A stretch of 48,947 nucleotides of DNA from Nitrosomonas sp. Nm166 (GTDB lineage Bacteria; Pseudomonadota; Gammaproteobacteria; Burkholderiales; Nitrosomonadaceae). The stretch covers positions 1 to 48,947 of the forward strand of contig NZ_FONE01000024.1 in NCBI RefSeq assembly GCF_900112825.1, given 5' to 3'. Both the position numbers and the translations under genes were made by a program. The notes beneath the pieces were generated by a model. The model ran no database searches and was not told where the DNA came from. It was given only the letters and a program-made list of their open reading frames with translations. This document shows, in pieces, positions 26,429-36,062 of the stretch (positions within the stretch are counted from its first letter, which is position 1; every line of letters begins with the position of its first letter).

Positions 26429-27838
26429 ATGGTGGTAGCTGATGTTTTGAAATTGATTCAAGACAATGAAGTCAGATTTGTTGACTTACGTTTTACAGAT
26501 ACAAACGGCAAAGAACATCATGTAACCGTACCTGCACATTCCTTTGATGCAGACAAATTTGAAGATGGCCATCCATTTGATGGCTCGTCGATTGACGGTT
26601 GGAAAAGCATTCAGGCATCCGATATGTTACTGATACCCGATCCAGACACTGCGAACATGGATCCATTCATGGATGAGCCTACATTACTGATCACATGCGA
26701 CGTAGTCGAACCGGCAGACGGAAAAGGCTACAGCCGTGATCCGCGTTCACTGGCCAAGCGCGGAGAAATCTATTTAAAATCCACTGGTATTGGGGATGTT
26801 GCCTATTTTGGCCCGGAACCGGAATTTTTTATCTTTGATTCAGTGCGCTGGCATACCGATATGTCAGGTTGCTCGGTCAGGATTGAATCTGAGGAAGCAG
26901 CCTGGAGTTCAGCCATTAAATATGAAAGCGGCAATATCGGTCACCGCCCTGCTATCAAGGGCGGCTATTTCCCAGTACCACCTGTCGATTCACTGCAGGA
27001 TATTCGTTCCGCCATGTGTTTGACGCTGGAAGAGATGGGTATCGCTGTAGAAGTACACCACCATGAAGTGGCTACGGCCGGTCAATGTGAAATCGGCACG
27101 CGCTTCAATAGTCTCGTCAAGCGTGCAGACTGGAACCAAATACTCAAATATGTCGTGCACAACGTTGCGCATTCATACGGTAAAACGGCAACTTTCATGC
27201 CCAAACCTATCGTCGGCGATAACGGCTCGGGTATGCATGTGCATCAATCTATCTGGAAAGATGGCAAGAATCTGTTCTCTGGCAATGGTTACGCCGGCTT
27301 ATCCGAAACAGCACTCTACTATATCGGTGGTATCCTCAAACATGCCAAAGCGCTCAATGCGATCACCAACCCGAGCACCAACTCATACAAACGGCTGGTT
27401 GCAGGATTTGAGGCGCCGGTCAACCTCGCCTATTCGGCCAGTAATCGCTCGGCTGCAATTCGCATTCCACACACCAGCAGTCCTAAAGGACGGCGTATCG
27501 AGGTTCGCTTTCCTGATCCAACCGCCAATCCTTATCTGGCATTTACCGCCCTGATGATGGCAGGTCTGGATGGTATCCAGAACAAAATACATCCTGGCGA
27601 TCCGATGGATAAAAATCTTTATGACTTACCTCCGGAAGAGGCAGCCAAAGTACCTAATGTTTGCGCTTCTTTAGACGAAGCCCTGGAGTGCCTGGATAAA
27701 GATCGTGATTTTCTAATCCGTGGCGGCGTATTTTCCAATGATATGATTGATGCATACATCCATCTTAAAATGGATGAAGTGCTACTGTTGCGCACATCTA
27801 CACATCCTATTGAATTCGACATGTATTACAGTCTGTAA
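26429..27838 (+). CDS. glnA: Glutamine synthetase type I
   Basis: Glutamine synthetase makes glutamine from glutamate, ammonia and ATP as a cytoplasmic dodecamer and is the main ammonia-assimilation step. At 469 residues the length matches class I GS. The N-terminal beta-grasp domain includes [17 protein letters not shown], and the catalytic domain carries [24 protein letters not shown] (metal ligands), [14 protein letters not shown] [13 protein letters not shown] and NRSAAIRIP. Tyr398 in [11 protein letters not shown] is the expected adenylylation site, so control by an adenylyltransferase (GlnE) is likely. GGAG lies 9 nt before the ATG. In an ammonia oxidiser, where ammonia is also the energy substrate, this control would be notable, but the organism is inferred. 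Confidence 0.98.
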   Translation: MVVADVLKLIQDNEVRFVDLRFTDTNGKEHHVTVPAHSFDADKFEDGHPFDGSSIDGWKSIQASDMLLIPDPDTANMDPFMDEPTLLITCDVVEPADGKGYSRDPRSLAKRGEIYLKSTGIGDVAYFGPEPEFFIFDSVRWHTDMSGCSVRIESEEAAWSSAIKYESGNIGHRPAIKGGYFPVPPVDSLQDIRSAMCLTLEEMGIAVEVHHHEVATAGQCEIGTRFNSLVKRADWNQILKYVVHNVAHSYGKTATFMPKPIVGDNGSGMHVHQSIWKDGKNLFSGNGYAGLSETALYYIGGILKHAKALNAITNPSTNSYKRLVAGFEAPVNLAYSASNRSAAIRIPHTSSPKGRRIEVRFPDPTANPYLAFTALMMAGLDGIQNKIHPGDPMDKNLYDLPPEEAAKVPNVCASLDEALECLDKDRDFLIRGGVFSNDMIDAYIHLKMDEVLLLRTSTHPIEFDMYYSL

Positions 27839-27890
27839 GATACCGGTCATCTGCGAGAATGGTTGAGAATATTGCAATTACCGTAATAAG

Positions 27891-27914
27891 AAGGACTTAT
27901 TGATCCTTTTTTTT
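27891..27914 (+). terminator. Probable terminator after glnA
   Basis: A short stem AAGGA / TCCTT (27891-27908), overlapping an alternative AATAAG / CTTATT stem, is followed by a run of eight T (27907-27914). The stem is weak but the T tract is strong; it lies about 50 bp past the glnA stop. Confidence 0.5.
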
Positions 27915-27987
27915 ACCTGGTACGGGGAAAATTATTGCTAGACTGATCAAATAGCTGTGGTTATTATCAAATCTTTCTGCCAAGCAT

Positions 27988-28422
27988 ATGAAAATCAGAA
28001 CGTTATTTATCGTATTGGCTTTAATTCCAGGGGTTTCTTTATCCAACGCTATCGCTGGTACCGATATATACAAATATGTGGACAAAGACGGCAACATCAC
28101 CTTTACCAATCGTCGGATCAGTAATGCGCAGAAAATTTCTATAGCCTCTTTTTCCAGAAGTGCTGAGCAATCAGGGCTACCGTCAAAATCTCCTCGTGTG
28201 AAAGATGTTGCACAGAAAGAACGCGATGCCATGCGCCGCCAGATCCTGGAAAAAGAGCTGGTAGCTGAAGAGAAGCTTTTTAGCGACGCACAGCACTTCC
28301 TCCTGCAAATCAGTAACAACGGCGATTCAGCCAATAAAGAAAAAGCTGTGCAATTAAGGAATAAGTTATTCTTGCATCAAAGAAATATCACAGCATTAAA
28401 GAAAGAACTTGCCAAACTGTAA
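27988..28422 (+). CDS. DUF4124 domain protein, exported
   Basis: This 144-residue protein has a signal peptide (about 1-23, cleavage near AIAG) followed by a DUF4124 domain, IYKYVDKDGNITFTNRR at about 27-43. This short beta domain is common in proteobacterial envelope proteins and its role is unsettled. The C-terminal half is charged and helical, probably coiled coil. A second DUF4124 gene starts 33 bp downstream, so the two probably form an operon and arose by duplication. The Shine-Dalgarno is weak; the start is chosen by the signal peptide. Confidence 0.8.
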   Translation: MKIRTLFIVLALIPGVSLSNAIAGTDIYKYVDKDGNITFTNRRISNAQKISIASFSRSAEQSGLPSKSPRVKDVAQKERDAMRRQILEKELVAEEKLFSDAQHFLLQISNNGDSANKEKAVQLRNKLFLHQRNITALKKELAKL

Positions 28423-28455
28423 TAAACTGAAAATCAACGGTTGAGACGGTGAATC

Positions 28456-28914
28456 ATGAAAAGAAATTTCTTTTTTTTTATTGCGATGGCTTCCTTTTCA
28501 TGGCTGGCTCAAGCCGGTGTGTATAAGCATATCGACGAGCATGGCAATGTTACTTACTCCAATATCCCCTTTAACAATGCCAAAAAAATTGATTTACCGC
28601 CGATTGTTGTGGTTCCCTCTGTTAATTCTGAGGAAATCGAAGACAGGATCACAAAACGAAGAGAATCTATCCGGCTTGAGGAGGAGCGCGAAAAGCTCCA
28701 AAATAAAATAGCCGAAGAAGAAAAACGTCTTAACGAAGTAAAAAACGAATACAAAGATGGTGTTCCGGATCGCTTGGGCAGTGAGCGCAACTACCAGAGA
28801 TACCTAGACCGGGTGGATCGATTACGGGAAGAAATCAATGCGCGCGAAAAAAATTTAACTATGTTGAGAAACGAACTGCAAAAATTACCTGACAAAAGCA
28901 AATCACGTCCTTAG
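28456..28914 (+). CDS. DUF4124 domain protein with coiled coil, exported
   Basis: This 152-residue protein has a signal peptide (1-20, ending AQA) and an immediately following DUF4124 domain, GVYKHIDEHGNVTYSNIP (21-38). A long charged Glu/Lys/Arg-rich segment (about 65-145) then reads as a coiled coil. It is a paralogue of the gene just upstream and shares the same layout. Periplasmic location is predicted; the molecular role is unknown. The stop codon abuts a MITE-like element that fills the gap to the convergent exonuclease III gene. Confidence 0.8.
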   Translation: MKRNFFFFIAMASFSWLAQAGVYKHIDEHGNVTYSNIPFNNAKKIDLPPIVVVPSVNSEEIEDRITKRRESIRLEEEREKLQNKIAEEEKRLNEVKNEYKDGVPDRLGSERNYQRYLDRVDRLREEINAREKNLTMLRNELQKLPDKSKSRP

Positions 28915-29053
28915 CAGGCCATTGAAAAACGTTTTCGAGACAGCCGATACAAGGCAAAAACAGGCGAAAAAGCGCAGTTTATGCGTAATAAATAAGCATT
29001 CTGAGCCTGGTTTTAACACCATAGCGGCAACGCAGATAGTTTTCAACGGCCTG
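28915..29053. mobile_element. MITE-like element filling a convergent intergenic gap
   Basis: Terminal inverted repeats caggccattgaaaac (28915-28929) and gttttcaacggcctg (29039-29053) match over 15 bp with one mismatch. The 139-bp element begins at the base after the TAG of the DUF4124 gene and ends at the base before the stop codon of the exonuclease gene. The inner sequence has no credible gene. From memory, related copies occur in Nitrosomonas genomes. Confidence 0.7.
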
Positions 29054-29821
29054 TTAGAGAGATAATTCCACCAGGACAGGCGCATGATCCGAAGGGCGTT
29101 CCAGTTTACGTACTGTTTTATCTATTTGGCATGTCATACAGGTACTAGCCAGTTCGTGGCTTAACAAGATGTGATCTATGCGTAATCCCCGATTTAACCG
29201 AAAAGCCATCATGCGGTAATCCCACCAGGTATAAGATTTTTCGGGCTGCTCAAATAAACGAAAGCTATCTGCAAATCCTAACTTAAGCAATTCATTGAAT
29301 GCATCACGCTCTGGCTGGCTGCACAATACTTTGCCCGCCCAGATTTCTGGATCATGAACATCACAATTTTGTGGTGCAATATTAAAATCGCCCAGCAACG
29401 CTAATTTTGTATGACTCTTTAATTCCTGCTGCAGCCACTGGCTTAAAGCGGGCAACCACCTTAATTTGTAACCATATTTCTCAGACTCAATAGTTTCTCC
29501 GTTCGGCACATAAATAGAAACAACGCGCAAATCTCCATAAGTTGCAGCGATAATCCTTTTTTGCTCATCAGCAAAGCCAGGGATGGCAGTTACTATTTCA
29601 TTGCCCTTTTGTTTACTAAGGATCGCAACGCCGTTATAGGTTTTCTGTCCCGCAAAAATAGCTTGATAACCAATTGCTGCAATTTCACTGCCCGGAAAAT
29701 TGTCGTCGGATAATTTTGTTTCCTGTAAACACAATATATCCGGCTGATTTGCTTTCAGCCAATCAATCACTTGGGGTAGCCGCACTTTGAGTGAATTAAC
29801 ATTCCAAGTTGCTAGTTTCAT
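29054..29821 (-). CDS. xth: Exodeoxyribonuclease III (AP endonuclease family)
   Basis: This 255-residue protein belongs to the exonuclease III / AP endonuclease family and acts in base-excision repair, incising abasic sites and removing 3' blocks. Family motifs in order: WNVNSLKVR (N-terminal Asn), LCLQETKL (metal-binding Glu), YVPNGE, LLGDFNIAP (catalytic Asp and Asn), SYTWWDYR, RIDHILLS and the C-terminal SDHAPVLVEL (catalytic His). Length and motifs are complete. The C-terminus ends just inside the flanking MITE-like element's border. It may be transcribed with the carboxylesterase gene 25 bp upstream. Confidence 0.95.
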   Translation of the reverse strand: MKLATWNVNSLKVRLPQVIDWLKANQPDILCLQETKLSDDNFPGSEIAAIGYQAIFAGQKTYNGVAILSKQKGNEIVTAIPGFADEQKRIIAATYGDLRVVSIYVPNGETIESEKYGYKLRWLPALSQWLQQELKSHTKLALLGDFNIAPQNCDVHDPEIWAGKVLCSQPERDAFNELLKLGFADSFRLFEQPEKSYTWWDYRMMAFRLNRGLRIDHILLSHELASTCMTCQIDKTVRKLERPSDHAPVLVELSL

Positions 29822-29846
29822 AATGATCCGCTACCGAGAATCCTTT

Positions 29847-30608
29847 TTATTGGGATTCAGTAATGCGCCGTAACCAACGGCTTAGATCCGCTATTTCCTG
29901 CTGGCATACGGTATGTGCCATTGGATATTCATGCCATTCAGGCTCATAGCAAGCAGCCCGCAATTTTTCCCTTGATGCAATGGCATGAGATAGGGATATC
30001 ACCGAATCATAAGTACCATGTGCCATGAATATCGGTATTGCGGCATTGACAGCACAGGCTTCGGATGAAAGTGTTTCTGCAAGCGATAAATAGCCGGATA
30101 GCACTATAATTCCAGCCAGCGGGTTGAGCTGACGTAATCCGACCTGCAGTGCCATTGCACCACCTTGCGAAAACCCCGCCAGGAAAATATGCTTTGAAGC
30201 AATACCACGTTGTATCTCTCGTGTAATCAAAGCATCGATTGCTTGTTGCGAGCTACGAATGCCGGCTTCATCCTGATGATTATTGGAATCAAGATGAAAA
30301 ATATCGTACCACGCACGCATAATATAACCATTATTGATGCTTACCGGACGTTCTGGTGCATGTGGAAAAATAAAACGCGCCCGTTTCTCAGAGAATAGCT
30401 CCAGTTCATTGATTATCGGTACAAAATCATTCCCATCTGCGCCCAAACCGTGCAGCCACACCACTGCATGGGTAGGAGATGTACCTGTTTCAATTTCAAT
30501 GGCAGGTAATAAATCCATAGATTCGGCAACCATCATCGATAAAGTATTTTTGTTCAGACCAGAATTCTGTTTCTCATTGCAGGGAATCACCAGCTTCGAG
30601 AGCAACAT
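29847..30608 (-). CDS. Phospholipase/carboxylesterase family hydrolase
   Basis: This alpha/beta-hydrolase resembles the bacterial carboxylesterase / acyl-protein thioesterase family. It carries VVWLHGLGADGNDF (oxyanion region), the nucleophile elbow GFSQGG, an Asp in HGTYDSVI and the catalytic His in YPMAHTV. It would hydrolyse short-chain carboxyl esters; the natural substrate is unknown. I place the start at ATG 30608 because AGGAAA lies about 7 nt upstream. Family alignment would also allow MDLLPAIEIE at 30518, and a longer frame reaches 30647. The enzyme is cytoplasmic and likely shares an operon with the exonuclease gene 25 bp downstream. Confidence 0.85.
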   Translation of the reverse strand: MLLSKLVIPCNEKQNSGLNKNTLSMMVAESMDLLPAIEIETGTSPTHAVVWLHGLGADGNDFVPIINELELFSEKRARFIFPHAPERPVSINNGYIMRAWYDIFHLDSNNHQDEAGIRSSQQAIDALITREIQRGIASKHIFLAGFSQGGAMALQVGLRQLNPLAGIIVLSGYLSLAETLSSEACAVNAAIPIFMAHGTYDSVISLSHAIASREKLRAACYEPEWHEYPMAHTVCQQEIADLSRWLRRITESQ

Positions 30609-30827
30609 CTGATTTCCTGCTCTCTTCCCTGACTTCGTTTTCACCACTTTCTTTATATGCTATCGGTAGCGCTGAATGTCAATAATGTTCAGAATTTAAA
30701 TTTCGAGTATACTGCCCGGCTGCGAGCTTTATCCAGTCAAGGCAAAATCGTTCTGGAGCAATGCGTTAGCAAAAAACGCAAGATTATACATTGATAATTA
30801 ATAATTGGCATTTGTTAGGGAGAATTT

Positions 30828-31283
30828 ATGCATAAGATATTATCCAGCGCTTTATTATTTTTAGCGCTTACCATGACGTACAGTAGTGCTTTTTCTCATG
30901 CGGGAGAAGATCACGAACATGAACATGAACACGATGAATCCACCGCAAACACACAACAATTGGAAAGTGGCAATGGCTGGCGGGTTGTCCGTTCCGTTGA
31001 AATGGGCAATTCTGGAAAGTTTGTTCATATGGTGCTGGTTGATCATAATGTATATACTGATAAAACAGTATATAGCGCTGCTATTAATAGACTTTGTCGC
31101 TCTGAAGATGAATTCTGCAGAATCAGATTTTGGAGTCAGGAGCGCTTTATACCCGAAAAAGCTTCTTTAACCGTTGAACAAAATAAGCAGTTGAAGGCGG
31201 AATATGTAGTCAATAAAGTAGCGGGTATTCATCAGTTACGCTGGTCTTGTAGTGTTGATCCCAATAAGACTCACTGTTTCTAG
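30828..31283 (+). CDS. Exported protein with His-rich N-terminal segment
   Basis: This 151-residue protein has a signal peptide (about 1-22) followed at once by HAGEDHEHEHEHDE (24-37), a likely Zn2+, Cu2+ or Ni2+ binding patch next to the mature N-terminus. The rest is a compact domain with Cys in NRLCRSEDEFCR and near the C-terminus (WSCSVDPNKTHCF), suggesting two disulfides. AGGGAGAA about 7 nt upstream supports the start. It stands alone between the carboxylesterase gene (divergent) and lpdA (convergent). A periplasmic metal-buffering or trafficking role is inference; I do not recognise a named family. Confidence 0.75.
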   Translation: MHKILSSALLFLALTMTYSSAFSHAGEDHEHEHEHDESTANTQQLESGNGWRVVRSVEMGNSGKFVHMVLVDHNVYTDKTVYSAAINRLCRSEDEFCRIRFWSQERFIPEKASLTVEQNKQLKAEYVVNKVAGIHQLRWSCSVDPNKTHCF

Positions 31284-31360
31284 ATTAAAACTCTGAAATA
31301 AAACTCAATGGATATGGATAAGTAGTGCAAGAGTGGTTGATCATTACAACACCTAAAACT

Positions 31361-32821
31361 CTAAATGTGCAAAGCACGCTTATCCACTCCAAGCGCAGCT
31401 TCATGAAACACTTCCGATAATGACGGATGAGCATGAACAATACATGCAATATCCTGACTGCTGGCAGAAAATTTCATTGCCATCACCGCTTCTGAAATCA
31501 ATTCTGAAACATGCGGACCGATCATATGCACCCCCAGTACGCGGTCGGTTTTTTCGTCGGCTAGCACTTTAATAAATCCACTGGTTTCACCCATTGCACG
31601 TGCACGACCGTTGGCAATAAATGGAAACTGCCCTGCTTTGTAGGCGATACCGGCAGCTCTCAATTCCTGCTCATTTTTTCCTACCCAGGCGATTTCAGGC
31701 GCTGTATAAATCACCCAAGGAATGATATTGAAATCAACCGCTTCACTTTCACTGGCTTGACCTTTTTCATTATGCATAACCATTTCAGCAATGGCCACCC
31801 CCTCCTCAGATGCTTTGTGCGCCAACATTGGACCACGCACGACATCGCCCACCGCGTAAACGTTAGGCAGATTGGTGCGGCAATACTGATCAACCACAAT
31901 AAACCCACGTTCATCCAGCAATAAACCGTTTTCTTTCACACCCAGTCCCGTGGTATTTGGAATGCGGCCAATCGCAACAATTAATTTATCGACTTCAGAA
32001 ATTTGCTCCTGATTATTGGAATCCGTGTAATTAATGATTACTGTATTGTTGGATGTTTTAACCGATTGGATATTGACACCGGTATTGATTTGTAAACCAG
32101 CTTCTTTGGCAAATATATTCTTGGCTTCTTTGGCTATCTGTTCATCAGCCGCCATCAGAAATCCGGGCATCGCTTCCAGAATAGTCACTTCCGCCCCTAG
32201 CCTGCGCCATACACTACCCATTTCGAGACCGATCACACCTGCGCCGATGACACCCAGCCGTTTGGGTACTTCCGTTAAAGCTAAAGCGCCGGCATTATCC
32301 AGAATCATGTCATTATCGATGGGTGCAAAAGGTAACGATCGAGGTACGGAACCGGTTGCTACGATGACATGTTTTGCCTGGATGGTTTCCGTATTGCCGT
32401 TATCATCAACTTTTATTTGCCAACTATTCGCAGAGTTTTCCCGTTTTAATAATGTTCCCTTGCCATGCACGGACTTGACTTTATTTTTCTTGAATAATGA
32501 GGCGATGCCGGCAGTAAAGGTAGTGACAATTTTGTCCTTGCGCGCAATCATCACAGGAACATCCACCGACACATGTTCTGTTGTGATGCCGTGAGCGGAA
32601 ACCTTGTGCTTTATTTGGAAGTAATTCTCGGAAGATTCCAATAACGCTTTGGAGGGAATACAGCCGACATTCAAACAGGTGCCACCGAGACTTGCCTTGC
32701 CCTTTGAATTTTTCCATTCATCAATACAAACCGTATTCAAACCCAGTTGTGCGCACCGGATCGCTGCAACATAACCACCTGGACCTGCACCAATGACCGC
32801 CACATCAAACGTTTCTGACAT
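31361..32821 (-). CDS. lpdA: Dihydrolipoamide dehydrogenase (E3)
   Basis: This 486-residue FAD enzyme reoxidises dihydrolipoamide in 2-oxoacid dehydrogenase complexes and the glycine-cleavage system, reducing NAD+. It shows the FAD loop GAGPGG (11-16), the redox pair Cys49/Cys54 in [15 protein letters not shown], the NAD-binding loop [13 protein letters not shown], the second FAD motif [17 protein letters not shown], and the C-terminal active-site base His465 with Glu470 in HAHPSLSE. The family set is complete. It is downstream of nagZ with an 88-bp gap, away from its usual E1/E2 partners, so it may have its own promoter. Confidence 0.97.
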   Translation of the reverse strand: MSETFDVAVIGAGPGGYVAAIRCAQLGLNTVCIDEWKNSKGKASLGGTCLNVGCIPSKALLESSENYFQIKHKVSAHGITTEHVSVDVPVMIARKDKIVTTFTAGIASLFKKNKVKSVHGKGTLLKRENSANSWQIKVDDNGNTETIQAKHVIVATGSVPRSLPFAPIDNDMILDNAGALALTEVPKRLGVIGAGVIGLEMGSVWRRLGAEVTILEAMPGFLMAADEQIAKEAKNIFAKEAGLQINTGVNIQSVKTSNNTVIINYTDSNNQEQISEVDKLIVAIGRIPNTTGLGVKENGLLLDERGFIVVDQYCRTNLPNVYAVGDVVRGPMLAHKASEEGVAIAEMVMHNEKGQASESEAVDFNIIPWVIYTAPEIAWVGKNEQELRAAGIAYKAGQFPFIANGRARAMGETSGFIKVLADEKTDRVLGVHMIGPHVSELISEAVMAMKFSASSQDIACIVHAHPSLSEVFHEAALGVDKRALHI

Positions 32822-32909
32822 GATTAGAACCTTATGAAAAGAATTTTCTAAGTGAATAATTGTAAATTGTAAAAAGGTATCGCTTTATTTATTGGATGAA
32901 TCACACAAG

Positions 32910-33965
32910 TTAACCTAACGGAAGTTCTGCACCTTCACATCCAATCACACTGATTTCACGAACTGCCAGCACATAATCGCCAATTTCACGTAATTTTGCC
33001 ATTGATTCAAAATTATTCTTGGTATGCATCCGGGCCAACCGGGAAACGCTGGCCGCTGACATCTCCCATTGTAACTGATTTAATATTTCATCGGCTCCAT
33101 GTGGATTATTACAGACTAATAGCATGTCACAACCTGCGCTGAGTGCAGCTTGTGCACGCATCACCATCGACTCAAGATAATCTGCAGCACCTTGCATGCT
33201 CAAATCGTCGCTAAAAATACAGCCTTCAAATTGCAATTCCGTACGTAACACTTTCTGCAACCAAACGGTAGAAAAACCCGCAGGATTCTGATCAACCTTC
33301 GGATAGATCACGTGTGCTGGCATTATTCCAGCCAGACCCAAATTAATCATTTGCTGAAACGGGATCAGATCGCTCATTTCGATATCCATGTACTGACGCT
33401 GATCAATTGATTTTTCCAGATGAGAATCGGCCTGAATATAACCATGGCCAGGAAAATGCTTCCCTACTGCCAGCATGCCACCCTTTTTGAGACCAAGCAT
33501 CAGATGGTGTGCAAGATCTGAAACGGCGTTTGGATCATGGTGAAAAGCACGATCCCCGATGACACAGCTTTGTCCATAATCCAGATCCAGCACAGGGGTA
33601 AAACTGAAATCTACGCCACAGGCATTTAGTTCCGCGGCCAGCACAAAACCGACCTGCTGGGCAAGGTGGCGGGCACGAGCAGGTCGCTTATCCCAGATTT
33701 TTCCCAATTCACGCATGGCAGGCAATTTTGTGAAGTTCTTCTGAAAGCGCTGAACACGACCACCTTCATGATCAACTGCGATCAATAAAGGGGGATTGCG
33801 CAATGCGTGGATCTGCTGCGTCAATTCCGCCAATTGACGGCTATCTAAATAATTGCGTGTAAAAAGGATGACCCCGCCTGTGAGCGGGTGTAGCAATCTA
33901 TTGATGTCGTCTTCAGTCAGTTGTGTACCGGCGATACCGAGCATTACTGGCCCAAGCGACATCAT
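32910..33965 (-). CDS. nagZ: Beta-N-acetylhexosaminidase NagZ
   Basis: NagZ removes N-acetylglucosamine from anhydromuropeptides during cytoplasmic peptidoglycan recycling (glycoside hydrolase family 3). The 351-residue protein shows [10 protein letters not shown] (65-74), KHFPGHG (169-175) with the loop His used as general acid/base, and SDDLSM (252-257) with the nucleophile Asp. There is no signal peptide, as expected. The first ATG shares one base with the acpS stop codon (TAATG), so translation is coupled; a second ATG follows directly. Confidence 0.96.
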   Translation of the reverse strand: MMSLGPVMLGIAGTQLTEDDINRLLHPLTGGVILFTRNYLDSRQLAELTQQIHALRNPPLLIAVDHEGGRVQRFQKNFTKLPAMRELGKIWDKRPARARHLAQQVGFVLAAELNACGVDFSFTPVLDLDYGQSCVIGDRAFHHDPNAVSDLAHHLMLGLKKGGMLAVGKHFPGHGYIQADSHLEKSIDQRQYMDIEMSDLIPFQQMINLGLAGIMPAHVIYPKVDQNPAGFSTVWLQKVLRTELQFEGCIFSDDLSMQGAADYLESMVMRAQAALSAGCDMLLVCNNPHGADEILNQLQWEMSAASVSRLARMHTKNNFESMAKLREIGDYVLAVREISVIGCEGAELPLG

Positions 33966-34342
33966 TATTTCTCCAGTATGACAAAAGCACAGACCATGCT
34001 TATTTCATCGCTGATCGAAAGATGATGTTGCGTAATCCCTCTCTCACTGATTAATTGATTGAGTTCAGGATGAAACTGAAAAAAAGGTTTTCCCAGGCTA
34101 TCATGGGCGATGGTAATATAAGTTAAATTAACTGGATGGCGCAAGCCAGTACCCATCGCTTTAGAGAGCGCCTCTTTGGCAGCAAAGCGACTGGCCAGGA
34201 AGAGAATGGGTTTATTGCTGGCATGAAACTCTAACCATTCGCTATCGGTTAATATACGTCGTGCAAACCGGTCTCCAAAACGATCCAGGGATTGTGCAAT
34301 ACGAGACGATGCTACAATATCTGTCCCAATGCCATAGATCAT
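33965..34342 (-). CDS. acpS: Holo-[acyl-carrier-protein] synthase
   Basis: AcpS transfers the 4'-phosphopantetheine arm from CoA to acyl carrier protein. The 125-residue length is standard. The two magnesium-binding motifs are present: GIGTDIV with Asp8 and [14 protein letters not shown] with Glu57. Its ATG overlaps the pdxJ stop by 4 bp (ATGA), and its stop overlaps the nagZ start, so pdxJ-acpS-nagZ is a tightly coupled operon. Confidence 0.96.
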   Translation of the reverse strand: MIYGIGTDIVASSRIAQSLDRFGDRFARRILTDSEWLEFHASNKPILFLASRFAAKEALSKAMGTGLRHPVNLTYITIAHDSLGKPFFQFHPELNQLISERGITQHHLSISDEISMVCAFVILEK

Positions 34343-35067
34343 TGGCGTGCCTCAAGCATGAGCTGTTTCATTTCCTGCACAGCTTGTTTAAAACCGACAA
34401 AAATAGCCCGGGCAACGATGGCGTGACCGATGTTGAGTTCAGAAATTTCGCGAATGGCAGCAATAGGTTGCACATTTTCATAATGTAAGCCGTGACCGGC
34501 ATTGACTTTTAAACCCAGATCAATGCCCAGCGCAACCGCTTTTTGTACTGCTGAAAATTGTATTTCTTCGGCTTCAGGTGTAGGCGCGTCCGCATAACTA
34601 CCCGTATGAATTTCGATAACAGGCGCACCGGCGCGAGCTGCTGCCTCGATTTGCAGCGGATCAGCATTGATGAACAATGAAACACGTATATCCGCTTCTC
34701 CCAATTTCTGGCATACGCGCTTGATCTGATCAAAATGTTTCATGACATCAAGCCCACCTTCTGTCGTGAGTTCTTCCCGCCTCTCAGGCACCAGACAAAT
34801 ATCGTGGGGTTTGATTCTGAGGGCGATAGCAATCATTTCATTGGTCACTGCACTTTCCAGATTCATTCTCGTCGTTAACCGCTCACGTAAAATCTCAACG
34901 TCTTTATCCTGAATGTGGCGGCGGTCTTCACGCAAATGCAATGTAATAGCATCCGCACCAGCCGATTCAGCAATCAATGCAGCTTCAATGGGATCCGGAT
35001 ATTTTGTTCCGCGGGCCTGCCGTAATGTAGCCACATGATCAATATTGACCCCTAACTCAATCATCAT
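34339..35067 (-). CDS. pdxJ: Pyridoxine 5'-phosphate synthase
   Basis: PdxJ condenses 1-deoxyxylulose 5-phosphate with 3-amino-2-oxopropyl phosphate to form pyridoxine 5'-phosphate (DXP-dependent vitamin B6 pathway). The 242-residue TIM-barrel protein carries [19 protein letters not shown] at the N-terminus, [28 protein letters not shown] and [10 protein letters not shown], all typical. It follows era by 45 bp and overlaps acpS by 4 bp. In many relatives recO lies between era and pdxJ; here it does not. Confidence 0.97.
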   Translation of the reverse strand: MMIELGVNIDHVATLRQARGTKYPDPIEAALIAESAGADAITLHLREDRRHIQDKDVEILRERLTTRMNLESAVTNEMIAIALRIKPHDICLVPERREELTTEGGLDVMKHFDQIKRVCQKLGEADIRVSLFINADPLQIEAAARAGAPVIEIHTGSYADAPTPEAEEIQFSAVQKAVALGIDLGLKVNAGHGLHYENVQPIAAIREISELNIGHAIVARAIFVGFKQAVQEMKQLMLEARQ

Positions 35068-35112
35068 TTATGTTTCCAAGATGTCAGCAAGAAAGAATAA
35101 TTTTGTAATCGA

Positions 35113-36006
35113 TCACTCATGACCAAGATTTTTTAATATATTTTCATTATCAGCCCAGCCACTTTTAACTTTAACCCAGATTTCCAGGTACACTTTTTCT
35201 CCCAACAACAATTCCATATCTTTGCGCGCTTGGCTGGCTATTTGCTTAAGCCTCTCACCCTTTTTTCCAATAATGATCGCTTTTTGATTCGGTTTCTCTA
35301 CAAGAATGGTGGCATAGATTTTATGTAAATGATCCTCCAGCACAAATCGATCCACCACGACGCTGGTTGAATAAGGGATCTCATCACCGATCAAGCGAAA
35401 CAATTTTTCACGTATAAACTCACTCGCGATAAATCGCTCACTGCGGTCAGTGATCTCATCCTTATCATACAAGGGCGGGTTAACTGGCAAATAGCCACGG
35501 ATGGCAGTGAGAAGTTCTGGCAATTGAATTTTTTGCCTGGCACTCACCGGTATAATGGTTGCAAATTCAAAGGCTTTTGCGATATCACCCAAAAACGGCA
35601 ACAATTCATTCTTGTCGGCCAGCATATCAATTTTATTGACCACCAATATAACTGGAATATTTTTAGGTAGAATCTTGAGTACCGCAAGATCGCGTTGATC
35701 AAAACGCATGGCTTCAATCACCAGCAAAATGACATCCACATCTTGCATGCTTTGCGTTACCAGCCGGTTCATAGCGGTATTTAAACGGCTGGTATATTGT
35801 GTCTGGAAGCCCGGTGTATCCACAAAGATAAATTGTGTTTGTTGATTGGTTAAGATGCCGTTAATTCGGAAACGGGTAGTTTGTGCTTTCTTGGATGTGA
35901 TACTGATTTTTTGCTGCAGTAGTTTATTTAATAATGTCGATTTACCAACATTCGGACGGCCAATGATTGCAATGTGTCCAGTCCGGAAATCAGCATCAGC
36001 GGTCAT
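35113..36006 (-). CDS. era: GTPase Era
   Basis: Era is an essential Ras-like GTPase that binds the 16S rRNA 3' end during 30S maturation. The 297-residue protein shows G1 GRPNVGKS (16-23), G3 DTPG (63-66), G4 NKID (124-127) and a G5-like SARQ, then a C-terminal KH domain with [11 protein letters not shown] followed by [10 protein letters not shown]. It sits 56 bp downstream of rnc, the usual partner order. No strong Shine-Dalgarno is visible at ATG 36006, so coupling to rnc or a weak start is possible. Confidence 0.97.
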   Translation of the reverse strand: MTADADFRTGHIAIIGRPNVGKSTLLNKLLQQKISITSKKAQTTRFRINGILTNQQTQFIFVDTPGFQTQYTSRLNTAMNRLVTQSMQDVDVILLVIEAMRFDQRDLAVLKILPKNIPVILVVNKIDMLADKNELLPFLGDIAKAFEFATIIPVSARQKIQLPELLTAIRGYLPVNPPLYDKDEITDRSERFIASEFIREKLFRLIGDEIPYSTSVVVDRFVLEDHLHKIYATILVEKPNQKAIIIGKKGERLKQIASQARKDMELLLGEKVYLEIWVKVKSGWADNENILKNLGHE

Positions 36007-36062
36007 TCTGGCAGATCAATGCAGTTAAGAAATCATAAATCATATTTTCGTTCGTTTAAGTA

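Noticed and set aside
28903..29085. 60-codon minus-strand ORF overlapping two gene ends
   Set aside because: It is the MITE-like element at 28915-29053 read through; it has no gene-like features.
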